Shown here piece after piece: positions 8,171-15,533 of a stretch of DNA of 64,000 nucleotides. Both the position numbers and the translations under genes were made by a program. The notes under the pieces were generated by a model. The model saw only the letters and a list, made by a program, of their open reading frames with translations, did not search any database and was not told where the DNA came from. Position 1 is the first letter of the stretch. Every line of letters starts with the position of its first letter. Source of the stretch: Saccharopolyspora erythraea (GTDB taxonomy: Bacteria > Actinomycetota > Actinomycetes > Mycobacteriales > Pseudonocardiaceae); NCBI RefSeq assembly GCF_018141105.1, contig NZ_CP054839.1, positions 5,583,411 through 5,647,410 of the forward strand, read 5' to 3'.

Positions 8171-9046
8171 ATGTACGCGGTGCTCGGAGCGACCGGACTC
8201 AACGGCGGGCAAGCAGCGGCGGCGCTGCGCCAGCGGCGGCTGGCGGTGCGGGCCGTGGTCCGCGACGAGAGCCGCGGCCGGGCACTGCGTGAAATGGGCT
8301 GCGAACTCGCCGTCGCCGACATCGCCGACGTCGAAAGCCTCGCCGCCGCCTGCACCGGTGTGGACGGCGTCTTCGTCATGCTCCCGACGCACTACGACGC
8401 AACCGATGTCCTAGCGACCTACGACCACCAGATCGAAAAGATCACCGCGGCCCTGGAGATCGCGAAGCCGCCGCACGTGGTCGCACTCTCGGCTGAAGGC
8501 TCCGAGATCCCGCACGGGACAGGCCTGATCCTGACCACGAGAGCACTGGAGACGGCGCTGGGCGACACCGGGCTGGCGACCACGATCCTGCGCTGCCCGC
8601 AGTTCATGGAGAACTGGCGGTACGCCATCGAACCGGCTCGCCGCGACGGCGTGTTCCCCAGCTTCCTGACGCCACTCGAGCGACGGATCCGCATGGTCTC
8701 CGCGATCGACGTCGGCGAAGCGATCGCGGACGCACTCGAGGACCCCGCGGATTCCACGCGAATCCGGTTCATCACCGGCCCGCACGACTACTCACCCGCG
8801 GACGCGGCGCAGGTGCTGTCCGACCTCCTCGCACACGACGTGCGCGCGGTCGAAGTTGCCCGCAGCCAGTGGATGGGGCTGTTCACCGGCATCTCGGGGT
8901 GCAGCGCGGACGCGGCACACCTGCTGACCGACATGTACGACGCGTTCAACGCGGGCAAGCTCGGCGTCGAACCCGGTGCCGGAAAGGAACTCACCGGATC
9001 CACCACGCTGAAACGCGCACTCACCGAATGCCTCGCCGCAGGCTGA
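8171..9046 (+). CDS. NmrA-like NAD(P)-binding protein
   Basis: 291 residues, atypical SDR of the NmrA/isoflavone-reductase type. The N-terminal dinucleotide motif is GATGLNGG (residues 6-13), followed by the usual RAVVRDESRG segment that selects NADPH or NADH. The YxxxK catalytic pair of classical SDRs is absent, as is normal in this family. Members are quinone or azo-dye reductases or redox-sensing regulators. It stands alone, with terminators after it, and GAGGGG precedes the start. No substrate can be assigned; a link with the neighbouring biosynthetic cluster is possible but unsupported. Confidence 0.82.
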   Translation: MYAVLGATGLNGGQAAAALRQRRLAVRAVVRDESRGRALREMGCELAVADIADVESLAAACTGVDGVFVMLPTHYDATDVLATYDHQIEKITAALEIAKPPHVVALSAEGSEIPHGTGLILTTRALETALGDTGLATTILRCPQFMENWRYAIEPARRDGVFPSFLTPLERRIRMVSAIDVGEAIADALEDPADSTRIRFITGPHDYSPADAAQVLSDLLAHDVRAVEVARSQWMGLFTGISGCSADAAHLLTDMYDAFNAGKLGVEPGAGKELTGSTTLKRALTECLAAG

Positions 9047-9108
9047 CGCCTACGTCGGGCCGGCGGGGCGACCTTGTCGACCGGCCGCCGTCGGCACGTG
9101 ATCCCGGC

Positions 9109-9152
9109 GGGAACGGCGCGCCACCGAATTGTGGCGCCGTTCCCCCTCTTTT
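9109..9152 (+). terminator. Rho-independent terminator of the NmrA-like gene
   Basis: An almost perfect stem (GGGAACGGCG...CGCCGTTCCC with a 2-base bulge and a short loop) is followed by CCTCTTTT. It lies 62 bases after the NmrA-like stop. Confidence 0.7.
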
Positions 9153-9195
9153 ACGGCTCGGCGCCTTCCGCGTTCCTGGTTCACCGAACAATTCG

Positions 9196-9228
9196 AACCC
9201 GCGGCGGAAGCACGTTCCGCGCGGGTTT
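9196..9228. terminator. Second hairpin in the convergent intergenic region
   Basis: A stem pairing AACCCGCGGCGGAA with TTCCGCGCGGGTT, with one bulge and a 5-base loop, ends in GGGTTTCT. It can act on either strand between the convergent NmrA-like and monooxygenase genes. Confidence 0.55.
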
Positions 9229-9256
9229 CTCGATATTCGGATCGAGGGCGATCGCA

Positions 9257-9286
9257 AACCAGCCGGGGCAGGCGCCCCGGCTGGTT
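9257..9286. terminator. Perfect 13-bp hairpin ending the monooxygenase/P450 unit
   Basis: AACCAGCCGGGGC pairs perfectly with GCCCCGGCTGGTT around a 4-base AGGC loop, 11 bases beyond the monooxygenase stop. The AA/TT flanks make it symmetrical, so it is probably a bidirectional terminator and the left boundary of the biosynthetic cluster. Confidence 0.7.
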
Positions 9287-9296
9287 CACTCCCGAA

Positions 9297-10673
9297 CTAC
9301 GCGGCGACTCCCACTCCCAGCGCGTCGAGCACCTGGGCGTAGGTCGGCGCGCTCGCGGCGGCCTGGTCCTTGGCGCTCGAGGTGCCGATGGCCTGGATGC
9401 GCTCGTGGATGTCCGAGGTGTCGACCGTGCGGGTCAGCATGCTGACGTAGCGGCGGGCCGCCTGGCCGAGCTCGGGGTCGTGCTCCTCGGCGTCGATCAT
9501 CAGGAACGGGTTCGGCGGCATGTCGGGCAGCAGGTGCTGCCACGGCTCCTCCTTGACCGCGGCACGCCACAGCGAAGTGCGCGCGACGTCCTGGACCACG
9601 ACGTCGTCGAACCACGGGCGGACGTAGTCCACCTGCTCCTGCGTCGTGCGCACGTTGAGGGAGGCCAGTTCGCCTTCCGCGCCTTCGAAGGTCTCGGCGA
9701 TCCGCACCGCGTGCGCGAGTGCGAGCGCGAGCCCGCGCCCGAACGTCGGGTCGGTGAGGCAGACCCGGTCGCCGACCGGGAAGTAGCCCTTCGGCGCGTC
9801 CGCTGCCAAACCGCGGAGGACGTTGCGCAGTCCCGGCATCGGGACCACCTCGCTGATCGGCGAGGCGTCGCCGTCCTCGAACCACGGCCGGAACGGCTCG
9901 AGCATCGCCACCACCCGGTCGAACGCGAGCGGGTCGCGCAGCTTCTTCATGGCGTCGTCCTCGGGCAGCCTGCCGATGTCGATCGAGAACGTGCCGCGGT
10001 CGTGGTAGAAAAGCGCCGCGCCGTAGCCGAGTCCGTCCACCACGCTGACCGAGCCGTACTGCAGCGGCGGCCGCTCGGCGCCGTCCCGCAGGACGTAGAA
10101 GCGGCTGTTGTAGACCTTGCCGCACTCGATGTCGGAGACGGCCGGCGTGAACCCCAGACCCAGCTTCGAACGAGCGCCGGTGGCGTCGAGGACGACCTCG
10201 TAGTCCCGCTCCCCCTCGGCGGTGCGGATTCCCCTGAGCCTGCCGTCGTGCACCTCGCCGAGTTGCACGGAAGCACCGGGGCAGTACCGGATGCGGCTCT
10301 CCCGCTCCCGCGCGCGGTGCAGCGCCCACTCGAGCGTGGTCCGGCGGGCCGCCATCATCAGCAGGTCCTCGTCACCGGGCGCGGTGGCCGCCTGCGGACA
10401 GCTGAAGGGCAGCTCCTCCACCCCGCCGGCGAGCATGTCCTCGTGCACGTCCGGCAGGTTCTGCCGCAGCAGCTTGCGGAACAGGCCGAGGAAGACGTGC
10501 GGGTGCTGGGTCTGCGGTGCTCCGGGCCGGTTCCACTGCTGCACGTCGTCCAGGTCGTCCGGCGGCGGGGTGTCCCTCTCGTAGAGGTCGACCTCGAACC
10601 CGCGGCGCGCCAGCAGGATCGCACTGCTCAGCCCGGCGACGCTGCCACCGACGACGGCAATTCGTGCAGCCAT
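9297..10673 (-). CDS. FAD-dependent monooxygenase
   Basis: 458 residues of the p-hydroxybenzoate-hydroxylase-like flavoprotein group. The FAD dinucleotide motif VVGGSVAGLS sits at the N-terminus, with YERD marking the ribose-binding acid about 25 residues on. A GDRVCLTDPTFGRG segment near 315-330 is the second FAD contact. The GWxWxIP signature of flavin halogenases is absent, so hydroxylation or epoxidation is expected rather than chlorination. AGGAG 6 bases before the ATG at 10673 supports the start. It lies 48 bases downstream of the P450 and is probably cotranscribed with it, diverging from the main biosynthetic operon. Confidence 0.85.
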   Translation of the reverse strand: MAARIAVVGGSVAGLSSAILLARRGFEVDLYERDTPPPDDLDDVQQWNRPGAPQTQHPHVFLGLFRKLLRQNLPDVHEDMLAGGVEELPFSCPQAATAPGDEDLLMMAARRTTLEWALHRARERESRIRYCPGASVQLGEVHDGRLRGIRTAEGERDYEVVLDATGARSKLGLGFTPAVSDIECGKVYNSRFYVLRDGAERPPLQYGSVSVVDGLGYGAALFYHDRGTFSIDIGRLPEDDAMKKLRDPLAFDRVVAMLEPFRPWFEDGDASPISEVVPMPGLRNVLRGLAADAPKGYFPVGDRVCLTDPTFGRGLALALAHAVRIAETFEGAEGELASLNVRTTQEQVDYVRPWFDDVVVQDVARTSLWRAAVKEEPWQHLLPDMPPNPFLMIDAEEHDPELGQAARRYVSMLTRTVDTSDIHERIQAIGTSSAKDQAAASAPTYAQVLDALGVGVAA

Positions 10674-10721
10674 GATGCTCCTAATGTGATGGATGTTGTC
10701 CCCAGCCGGCTGGTGGCCGGA

Positions 10722-11993
10722 TCAGGTCCCGGCCGGTTCCCACTCGACGAGCAGGTGCCGCGGGCCGTGGAAGGAGGCGTTGCGCAGGTAGCCGAAGTCC
10801 TGTCCTTCGACCAGGCGCATCCCCGGCAGCCTGCGGGTCAGCTCCTCGAGGATGATCCGCATCTCGAGCCTGGCCAGCGGCGCGCCGATGCACGCGTGGC
10901 TGCCGATCCCGAAGGTGAGGTGGCGTTTGGCGTTGGACCGCGCGATGTCGAGCTCCCCGGGGTCGCCGAAGACGTCCTCGTCGTGGTTGCCCGAGCCGAT
11001 CACCAGCAGCACGCGCGCGCCCGCCGGGATCGTCACGCCACCCACCGGCACGTCGACCAGCGCCTTGCGCCGCCAGCACAGCACCGACGAGGAATACCGC
11101 AGGCATTCCTCGACCGCGTTGGGGATGGCCGACGGGTCCGCGCACAGCGACTCCCAGGAGGACCGGTGCGTCAGCAGGTGCCGCAGGGCGTTGGCGGTGG
11201 CGTTGGTCGTGGTCTCGTGCGCGGCGACCAGCCCGCTCATCATCATGTTCTGCAGGTGGTTGTCGTCGACCAGCTCGGGGTCCTCACGGTGCACGTCGAT
11301 CGCGGTGGGGACCCAGCCCTCGCCGCCCTCGCTCTTGAGGCGCTCCACGAGCTGCCCCGACAGCGACCACCACTGGCCGACCTGGTCGGCGATCTCGACC
11401 TGGTGCTCCTCGGTCGGCCTTCCCCAGGTGAACGAGCCCATCTTGATGGTGTAGTGCCGGGCGCGGTCGATGTCCTCGTCCGGTACGCCGCAGACCAGCA
11501 ACCCGACGATCGCGGGCACCTCCCACAGCAGGTCGTCGACCAGGTCGGCCCGCCCGCGCCCGGCGAACCGGTCGACGTAGCGGGTCACCAGGTCGCGGAT
11601 GCGCCCCTCCAGCCTGGCGACCTCGTCGGCGGCGAGCGGGCCGGCGAGCGCGCGCCTGCGTCGCATGTGCAGCGGCTCGTCCTCGTTGACCAGGACCGGG
11701 CCGGGCGCGAAGTCGTACTCCGCGAGCCGCTCGCGGGCCTTGGCGCCCAGCGGGGTGATCGGGTCCAGCGCGTTCGACGCCGAGAAGCGCCGGGTGTCGC
11801 GGAAGATCTCCTTTATGTCGGCGTATCTGGTCACGACCCAATGGTCGAGTTCCGGGCTGTAGAACACCGGTTCCCGCTCGCGCGCCGCCTTCAGCACGCC
11901 CGCGGGATCCTGCTGGTAGGCCTCGCCGAATGGATCGAATTCTTCCGCGATCCGCGATATCGGGCAGCCTGCACCCACACGGGTTGCGTCCAC
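10722..11993 (-). CDS. Cytochrome P450
   Basis: 423 residues from a GTG at 11993, preceded by GGAGGAG; an in-frame ATG at 12068 has no such site and would add an untypical extension. Motifs in order: I-helix AAHETTTN (oxygen activation), K-helix EECLR (ExxR) and heme loop FGIGSHACIG with ligand Cys near 368. Soluble, with no membrane anchor, as in bacterial class I P450s that need separate ferredoxin and reductase; none are encoded nearby. Together with the flavin monooxygenase it would oxidise the product of the divergent carrier-protein pathway. Substrate unknown. Confidence 0.93.
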   Translation of the reverse strand: MDATRVGAGCPISRIAEEFDPFGEAYQQDPAGVLKAAREREPVFYSPELDHWVVTRYADIKEIFRDTRRFSASNALDPITPLGAKARERLAEYDFAPGPVLVNEDEPLHMRRRRALAGPLAADEVARLEGRIRDLVTRYVDRFAGRGRADLVDDLLWEVPAIVGLLVCGVPDEDIDRARHYTIKMGSFTWGRPTEEHQVEIADQVGQWWSLSGQLVERLKSEGGEGWVPTAIDVHREDPELVDDNHLQNMMMSGLVAAHETTTNATANALRHLLTHRSSWESLCADPSAIPNAVEECLRYSSSVLCWRRKALVDVPVGGVTIPAGARVLLVIGSGNHDEDVFGDPGELDIARSNAKRHLTFGIGSHACIGAPLARLEMRIILEELTRRLPGMRLVEGQDFGYLRNASFHGPRHLLVEWEPAGT

Positions 11994-12149
11994 CTGTAGC
12001 TCCTCCACCCCACCCGTTCGTTTACCCGAGGGGTCGACCGGGAGAAAGACGGTACGGAGATACCGCACCGTGATCAGATGTTCCCATGTTGCAGAGCCCT
12101 CCCCATCCTGTCAAGAAATTCGCGGCGACCTGGTCAGGAGCGACAATCC

Positions 12150-12179
12150 TTGACGATCACTCACGGGCGTGCTTAGGCT
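12150..12179 (+). promoter_or_regulatory. Candidate sigma-70-type promoter
   Basis: TTGACG (12150-12155) and TAGGCT (12174-12179) are separated by 18 bases, close to actinomycete housekeeping promoters. It faces right and would start RNA near 12186, about 40 bases before the small ORF at 12228. Confidence 0.45.
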
Positions 12180-12227
12180 CCACCGGGTAGGCTCGAAGAG
12201 AGCCGCTGAACGTCTGGGGAGAACTGG

Positions 12228-12329
12228 GTGGAAAAGTTCGTCTTTGAACAATCGCGTTCAACCGAACAGCACCGGGCTAATTACCCGGAACGGAAGCAGC
12301 GCAATTACGACGAACGGGTGAGCAGCTGA
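12228..12329 (+). CDS. Possible 33-residue small protein or small-RNA gene
   Basis: A GTG at 12228 with GGGGAGA about 8 bases upstream opens a 33-codon frame rich in charged residues and Gln (it begins VEKFVFEQSR). It lies between a promoter-like pair and a terminator-like hairpin, so it forms a complete short unit of about 190 bases. Codon third positions are only about 60% G/C, against about 90% in the neighbours, which argues against an old protein gene. An inverted repeat (TTGAAC-AATCGC-GTTCAA, flanked by GTTCG and CGAAC, 12236-12267) lies inside it. It could equally be a structured small RNA. I do not recognise the peptide. Confidence 0.25.
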   Translation: MEKFVFEQSRSTEQHRANYPERKQRNYDERVSS

Positions 12330-12337
12330 TGTAGCAC

Positions 12338-12376
12338 GCGAAGCGGTGCGTCTTTTTCCGCACTTCGCCCTGTTTT
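12338..12376 (+). terminator. Terminator-like hairpin after the small unit
   Basis: GCGAAG-CG-GTGCG pairs with CGCAC-TTCGC across a T-rich loop and is followed by CCTGTTTT. It begins 9 bases after the small ORF's stop. Confidence 0.45.
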
Positions 12377-12731
12377 AGCTGGTCAGCGAATCAGGGAGGA
12401 ACACGAGCGGGCTCCCGGCGGCGACGTTCTCCACGAGTTCGCTGTCCTCTGCGACACCCTGTTCCCGGTCTGGCGAACCGGCGATCAGATCGCGGACCAG
12501 AGGATCGGCAGCCCCGTGGCGGTGCTGACCTGTTCGGCGGCGGCAACACGACAGGAACCGAGCGGAGAACTTCCGCTCAGCGCCACGACTCCTTTCGGCG
12601 GGAATTCAGCCAAAAGCCGTCACCGCTGCCCCTTCGTGCCGAGTTCGCGGATTTTCCGCGGTTCGGGCGCCGTGTCCGACGCTGCCCGAATTACGGGCCC
12701 GAGTGGGGCTCTGCCTTTTCTTGCCGAATTA

Positions 12732-12770
12732 GTTGAACACGCTACGAGTCGGTTGAACGAGATACGAGTC
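12732..12770 (+). promoter_or_regulatory. Tandem 19-base direct repeats before the main operon
   Basis: GTTGAACACGCTACGAGTC and GTTGAACGAGATACGAGTC match at 16 of 19 positions and repeat with a 20-base period, about two helical turns, so a protein could bind both on one face. They end 28 bases before the radical SAM start and overlap where the promoter should be. The GTTGAAC core also occurs inverted at 12256-12262. This looks like the operator or activator site of the cluster. Confidence 0.5.
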
Positions 12771-12798
12771 TGGCGTCACGAGACCGGAGGAGAACCCT

Positions 12799-14346
12799 GT
12801 GCGGCAGCCGAATGGATCGAGTTCCCCGGGTGCCGGCGATGCGCCGACAGTCCCCGGCTTCGCCGAAGCCGTCGAATACGCCGACCAGCAGATCCAGGCG
12901 ATCGCGCTGGACGAGCTCCGCGCGGCGGGCGTGTACCGCACGCCGCTGGAGTACTACCTGGTGGGCACCTATCCGCCGCTGAAGTACCTGCACGACATCG
13001 GCGAGGACGAGGTCTTCCGGGGCGTCACCGCCTCCCAGAACCTCTACCTGCACATCCCGTTCTGCGAGCAGTACTGCACCTTCTGCCACTTCTACAAGGA
13101 GATCAACGCCGAGCAGTCCTGGGTGGACCGCTACGTCGCGGCGCTGCTGGACGACATCTCGGCGGTCGGGCAGCGGGTGTCGGCGCAGAGCCCGCAGGGC
13201 CTGAACGCCTCGTCGGTCTACTTCGGCGGCGGCACCCCCTCCTACCTGCGGGCCCACCAGATCACCCGGCTGTTCGAACACCTGTGGAAGAACGTCCGCA
13301 CCAGTCCCGACACCGAGATCACCTTCGAGCTGCACCCCGGTGTGGTGCGCCAGCCCGACTACGAGGACCGGCTCGACGCGATCGCCGCGGGCGGCGTCAA
13401 CCGCTGGGTCTTCGGCATCCAGTCGATGGACCCCGACGTGCTGGTCAAGCTCAACCGCGGGCACGGCAGGGACGAGGTCTACCGCCTGCTCGGACTGCTC
13501 GAGCAGCGCGGGATCGACAACCTCAACGTCGACCTCATCTTCGGGCTCCCGCTGCAGAACCTGCGCAACTGGTACGACACGCTCACCGAGCTGATGGCCG
13601 CGGGGATCGAGAAGTTCAACATCTTCCCGCTGATGTTCAAGCGCTCGGACCCGATCACCCGGCAGTACATGCGCAACCCCGAGCTGTTCCCGGACGCCAC
13701 CGACCGGCTGCGGATGCACTACATGGCCGAGTTCGTGCTGAGCTCGGCGGGCTTCGTCCGCGGCCCCGTCTTCTACTACGCCAAGGGCCGGGTGCACTCG
13801 CAGCAGCAGCAGAACAAGTTCGACTCCATCGAGGAGGACAATCTCGTCGCGCTCGGGGTGAGCGGGTTCGGCTACATCGGCGGCACGCAGTACTACAACC
13901 TGTGCGACAACCGGCAGTACGTCGAGGCCATCGCCGAAGGCAGGGCGCCGGTGTGGCGGGGCCACACGCTGCCGAACGAGGAGCGCGCGCGGCGGGCGGT
14001 CATGTTCGGGATCCGCTCCGGTGGCGTGGACTTCGACGCCCTGGGCCGGCATTACGAGATCGACGCCAAGGCGCTGTTCTCCGCCGAGATCGCCCGGCTC
14101 GAGCGGCTCGGGCTGGTCACCGTCGACGGCTCCCGGATGACGCTGACCGACCTGGGCTGCACCTTCGTCGACGGGATCGGCTACCTGTTCGCCAGCGACG
14201 AGGTCACCTCGCACGTCGCCGAGGCCAACGAGCTCATCCTGTCGCCCTCGCAGGACCCGGTGGACCGCTACGACTACTCGCCGATCGGGCGGCTGGACCT
14301 GCCCGGCGGCATCGCCGACCACTACCGGGACGGTGTCCGCGCATGA
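12799..14346 (+). CDS. HemN-type radical SAM protein
   Basis: 515 residues from a GTG preceded by GGAGGAG. The 4Fe-4S motif is IPFCEQYCTFC (Cys89, Cys93, Cys96), in the HemN-like form with a following aromatic residue. FGGGTPS near 150 is the SAM-binding GGGTP segment. A HemN-like C-terminal domain follows. Family members include coproporphyrinogen dehydrogenase, the HemW chaperone, and class C methyltransferases and cyclopropanases of natural-product clusters. Position as first gene of a carrier-protein cluster, with four genes overlapping downstream, favours a tailoring role such as C-methylation or ring formation. The exact reaction cannot be told from sequence. Confidence 0.85.
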   Translation: MRQPNGSSSPGAGDAPTVPGFAEAVEYADQQIQAIALDELRAAGVYRTPLEYYLVGTYPPLKYLHDIGEDEVFRGVTASQNLYLHIPFCEQYCTFCHFYKEINAEQSWVDRYVAALLDDISAVGQRVSAQSPQGLNASSVYFGGGTPSYLRAHQITRLFEHLWKNVRTSPDTEITFELHPGVVRQPDYEDRLDAIAAGGVNRWVFGIQSMDPDVLVKLNRGHGRDEVYRLLGLLEQRGIDNLNVDLIFGLPLQNLRNWYDTLTELMAAGIEKFNIFPLMFKRSDPITRQYMRNPELFPDATDRLRMHYMAEFVLSSAGFVRGPVFYYAKGRVHSQQQQNKFDSIEEDNLVALGVSGFGYIGGTQYYNLCDNRQYVEAIAEGRAPVWRGHTLPNEERARRAVMFGIRSGGVDFDALGRHYEIDAKALFSAEIARLERLGLVTVDGSRMTLTDLGCTFVDGIGYLFASDEVTSHVAEANELILSPSQDPVDRYDYSPIGRLDLPGGIADHYRDGVRA

Positions 14347-15533
14347 CCACGGCCAGTGCGGCGGCGATCGAGCAGTGGCAGGACGTCGTGCCCTACCTGC
14401 TCGACGTCGACGGCGGACGGCACAACCTGGCCACCGGCATGCCGCTCGAGCTGCCGTCGATGTCGGCGGCGGTGCGGGCGGCGTTCCGCGCCGCCGTGGA
14501 CGACCCGGGCTTCTCCAGCCGGGTGGCCCGGTACCACGGCGTGCTCGGTGACGAGGTGCTGCGCGAGCAGCTCGCGGCGCTCTACGGCGAGCGGTTCGCG
14601 CTGCCGGTCTCCAGCGCCAACGTGCTGGTCACGCCGGGCGCCCAGGCCGCCTTCCACGCCGTGTCGGCGCTGATGGCCCGGCGCGGCCGCAAGGTGCTGT
14701 TCTTCGGGCCGGAGTACCCGGGCTACCGCACCCACCAGGATGTCCGGTACGAGATGGTGCACTCCGACGTCGTGGCGGAGGGCGAGCACGAGTTCCGCTA
14801 CGTACCGCCTCGCGGCGCGCTCGACTCCGACGTCGGCGCGGTCGTGGTGTCGCGGCCGAGCAACCCCGCGGGCAACGTGATCTCCGACGAGGCGCTGGGC
14901 GAGCTGCTGCGCGAGTGCGCGGCCGTCGACGCGCTGCTGGTCGTCGACAACGCCTACGCGCCGGTCATCCCGGGCCTGGCCTTCCGCGAGCTCGGCATGC
15001 CGTGGGCGCCGAACGTCGTGCTGGTGCAGAGCTTCTCGAAGGGCGCGCTCGCCGGCGAGCGGATGGGTTTCGTGCTCGCGCCGGAGCCGGTCATCGAGAT
15101 GTTCGCCGAGCTGCAGGCGCAGGTGGCCACGTTCCCGCCGCAGCTGGTGCAGCTGGTCGCGTCGATCCTGCTCCGCGACGACCACTACGTCGGGTTGTGC
15201 GAGCGCGACCTGCGCGAGCGGTACCGCGAGCGCCACCAGCTCGTCGGCGAGGTCCTGCACGCCCGGATGGAGGTCCCGTTCCTGCTGCACGCCTCCGACG
15301 GCGGCCAGTTCCGCTGGCTGCACCTGCCGGAGCTGCGCACGTCCACCTCGGAGCTGTTCCACGAGCTGAAGGACCGCGGCGTGCTGGTGGCGCCCTCCGC
15401 CCCGTTCTACCTGCCGCACCTGCACCGGGAGCCGCACGCGCGCACGAGCGTGCGCATCGGCGTCACGGCGTCGGACGCCGAGATCGAGCAGGGTCTGGCG
15501 ATCTTCGCGGAGGTGGTCAATGCGGGACGCTGA
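14343..15533 (+). CDS. PLP aminotransferase, valine-pyruvate transaminase (AvtA)-like
   Basis: 396 residues, fold-type I class I/II aminotransferase. PLP contacts are Asn174 (PSNPAGN), Asp202 and Tyr205 (VVDNAYAP) and the Schiff-base Lys233 (SFSKG). The overall layout resembles AvtA, which exchanges amino groups between valine, alanine and their 2-oxo acids. The ATG overlaps the radical SAM stop (ATGA), so translation is coupled. Because the next gene is a ThDP enzyme that typically uses 2-oxo acids, supply of a 2-oxo acid from an amino acid is a reasonable reading. Amination of a late keto intermediate is the alternative. Confidence 0.85.
   Translation: MTTASAAAIEQWQDVVPYLLDVDGGRHNLATGMPLELPSMSAAVRAAFRAAVDDPGFSSRVARYHGVLGDEVLREQLAALYGERFALPVSSANVLVTPGAQAAFHAVSALMARRGRKVLFFGPEYPGYRTHQDVRYEMVHSDVVAEGEHEFRYVPPRGALDSDVGAVVVSRPSNPAGNVISDEALGELLRECAAVDALLVVDNAYAPVIPGLAFRELGMPWAPNVVLVQSFSKGALAGERMGFVLAPEPVIEMFAELQAQVATFPPQLVQLVASILLRDDHYVGLCERDLRERYRERHQLVGEVLHARMEVPFLLHASDGGQFRWLHLPELRTSTSELFHELKDRGVLVAPSAPFYLPHLHREPHARTSVRIGVTASDAEIEQGLAIFAEVVNAGR

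Larger units (their letters stand above)
11994..12798 (+). promoter_or_regulatory. 805-bp divergent control region of the biosynthetic cluster
   Basis: No full gene lies between the leftward P450 and the rightward radical SAM gene, and the stretch is clearly less GC-rich than the genes around it. From left to right it holds a promoter-like pair (12150-12179), a short possible gene with its own terminator (12228-12376), a codon-biased fragment that may be a gene remnant (about 12395-12545), and a pair of 19-base direct repeats just before the radical SAM gene (12732-12770). No regulator gene is nearby that obviously recognises these sites. Confidence 0.5.

Noticed and set aside
9297-10673. Flavin-dependent halogenase
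   Set aside because: The FAD motif is present but the GWxWxIP signature and halogenase Lys context are not seen.
10722-12068. P450 starting at ATG 12068
   Set aside because: The GTG at 11993 has a strong GGAGGAG site and gives the usual family length; the 25-residue extension has no such support.
12516-15533. A very long open frame (about 1000 codons) on the plus strand covering the radical SAM and aminotransferase region
   Set aside because: From 12799 to 14340 it reads through the radical SAM gene in a different frame with Arg/Ala-rich low-complexity protein. Only its end is real, as the aminotransferase starting at 14343.
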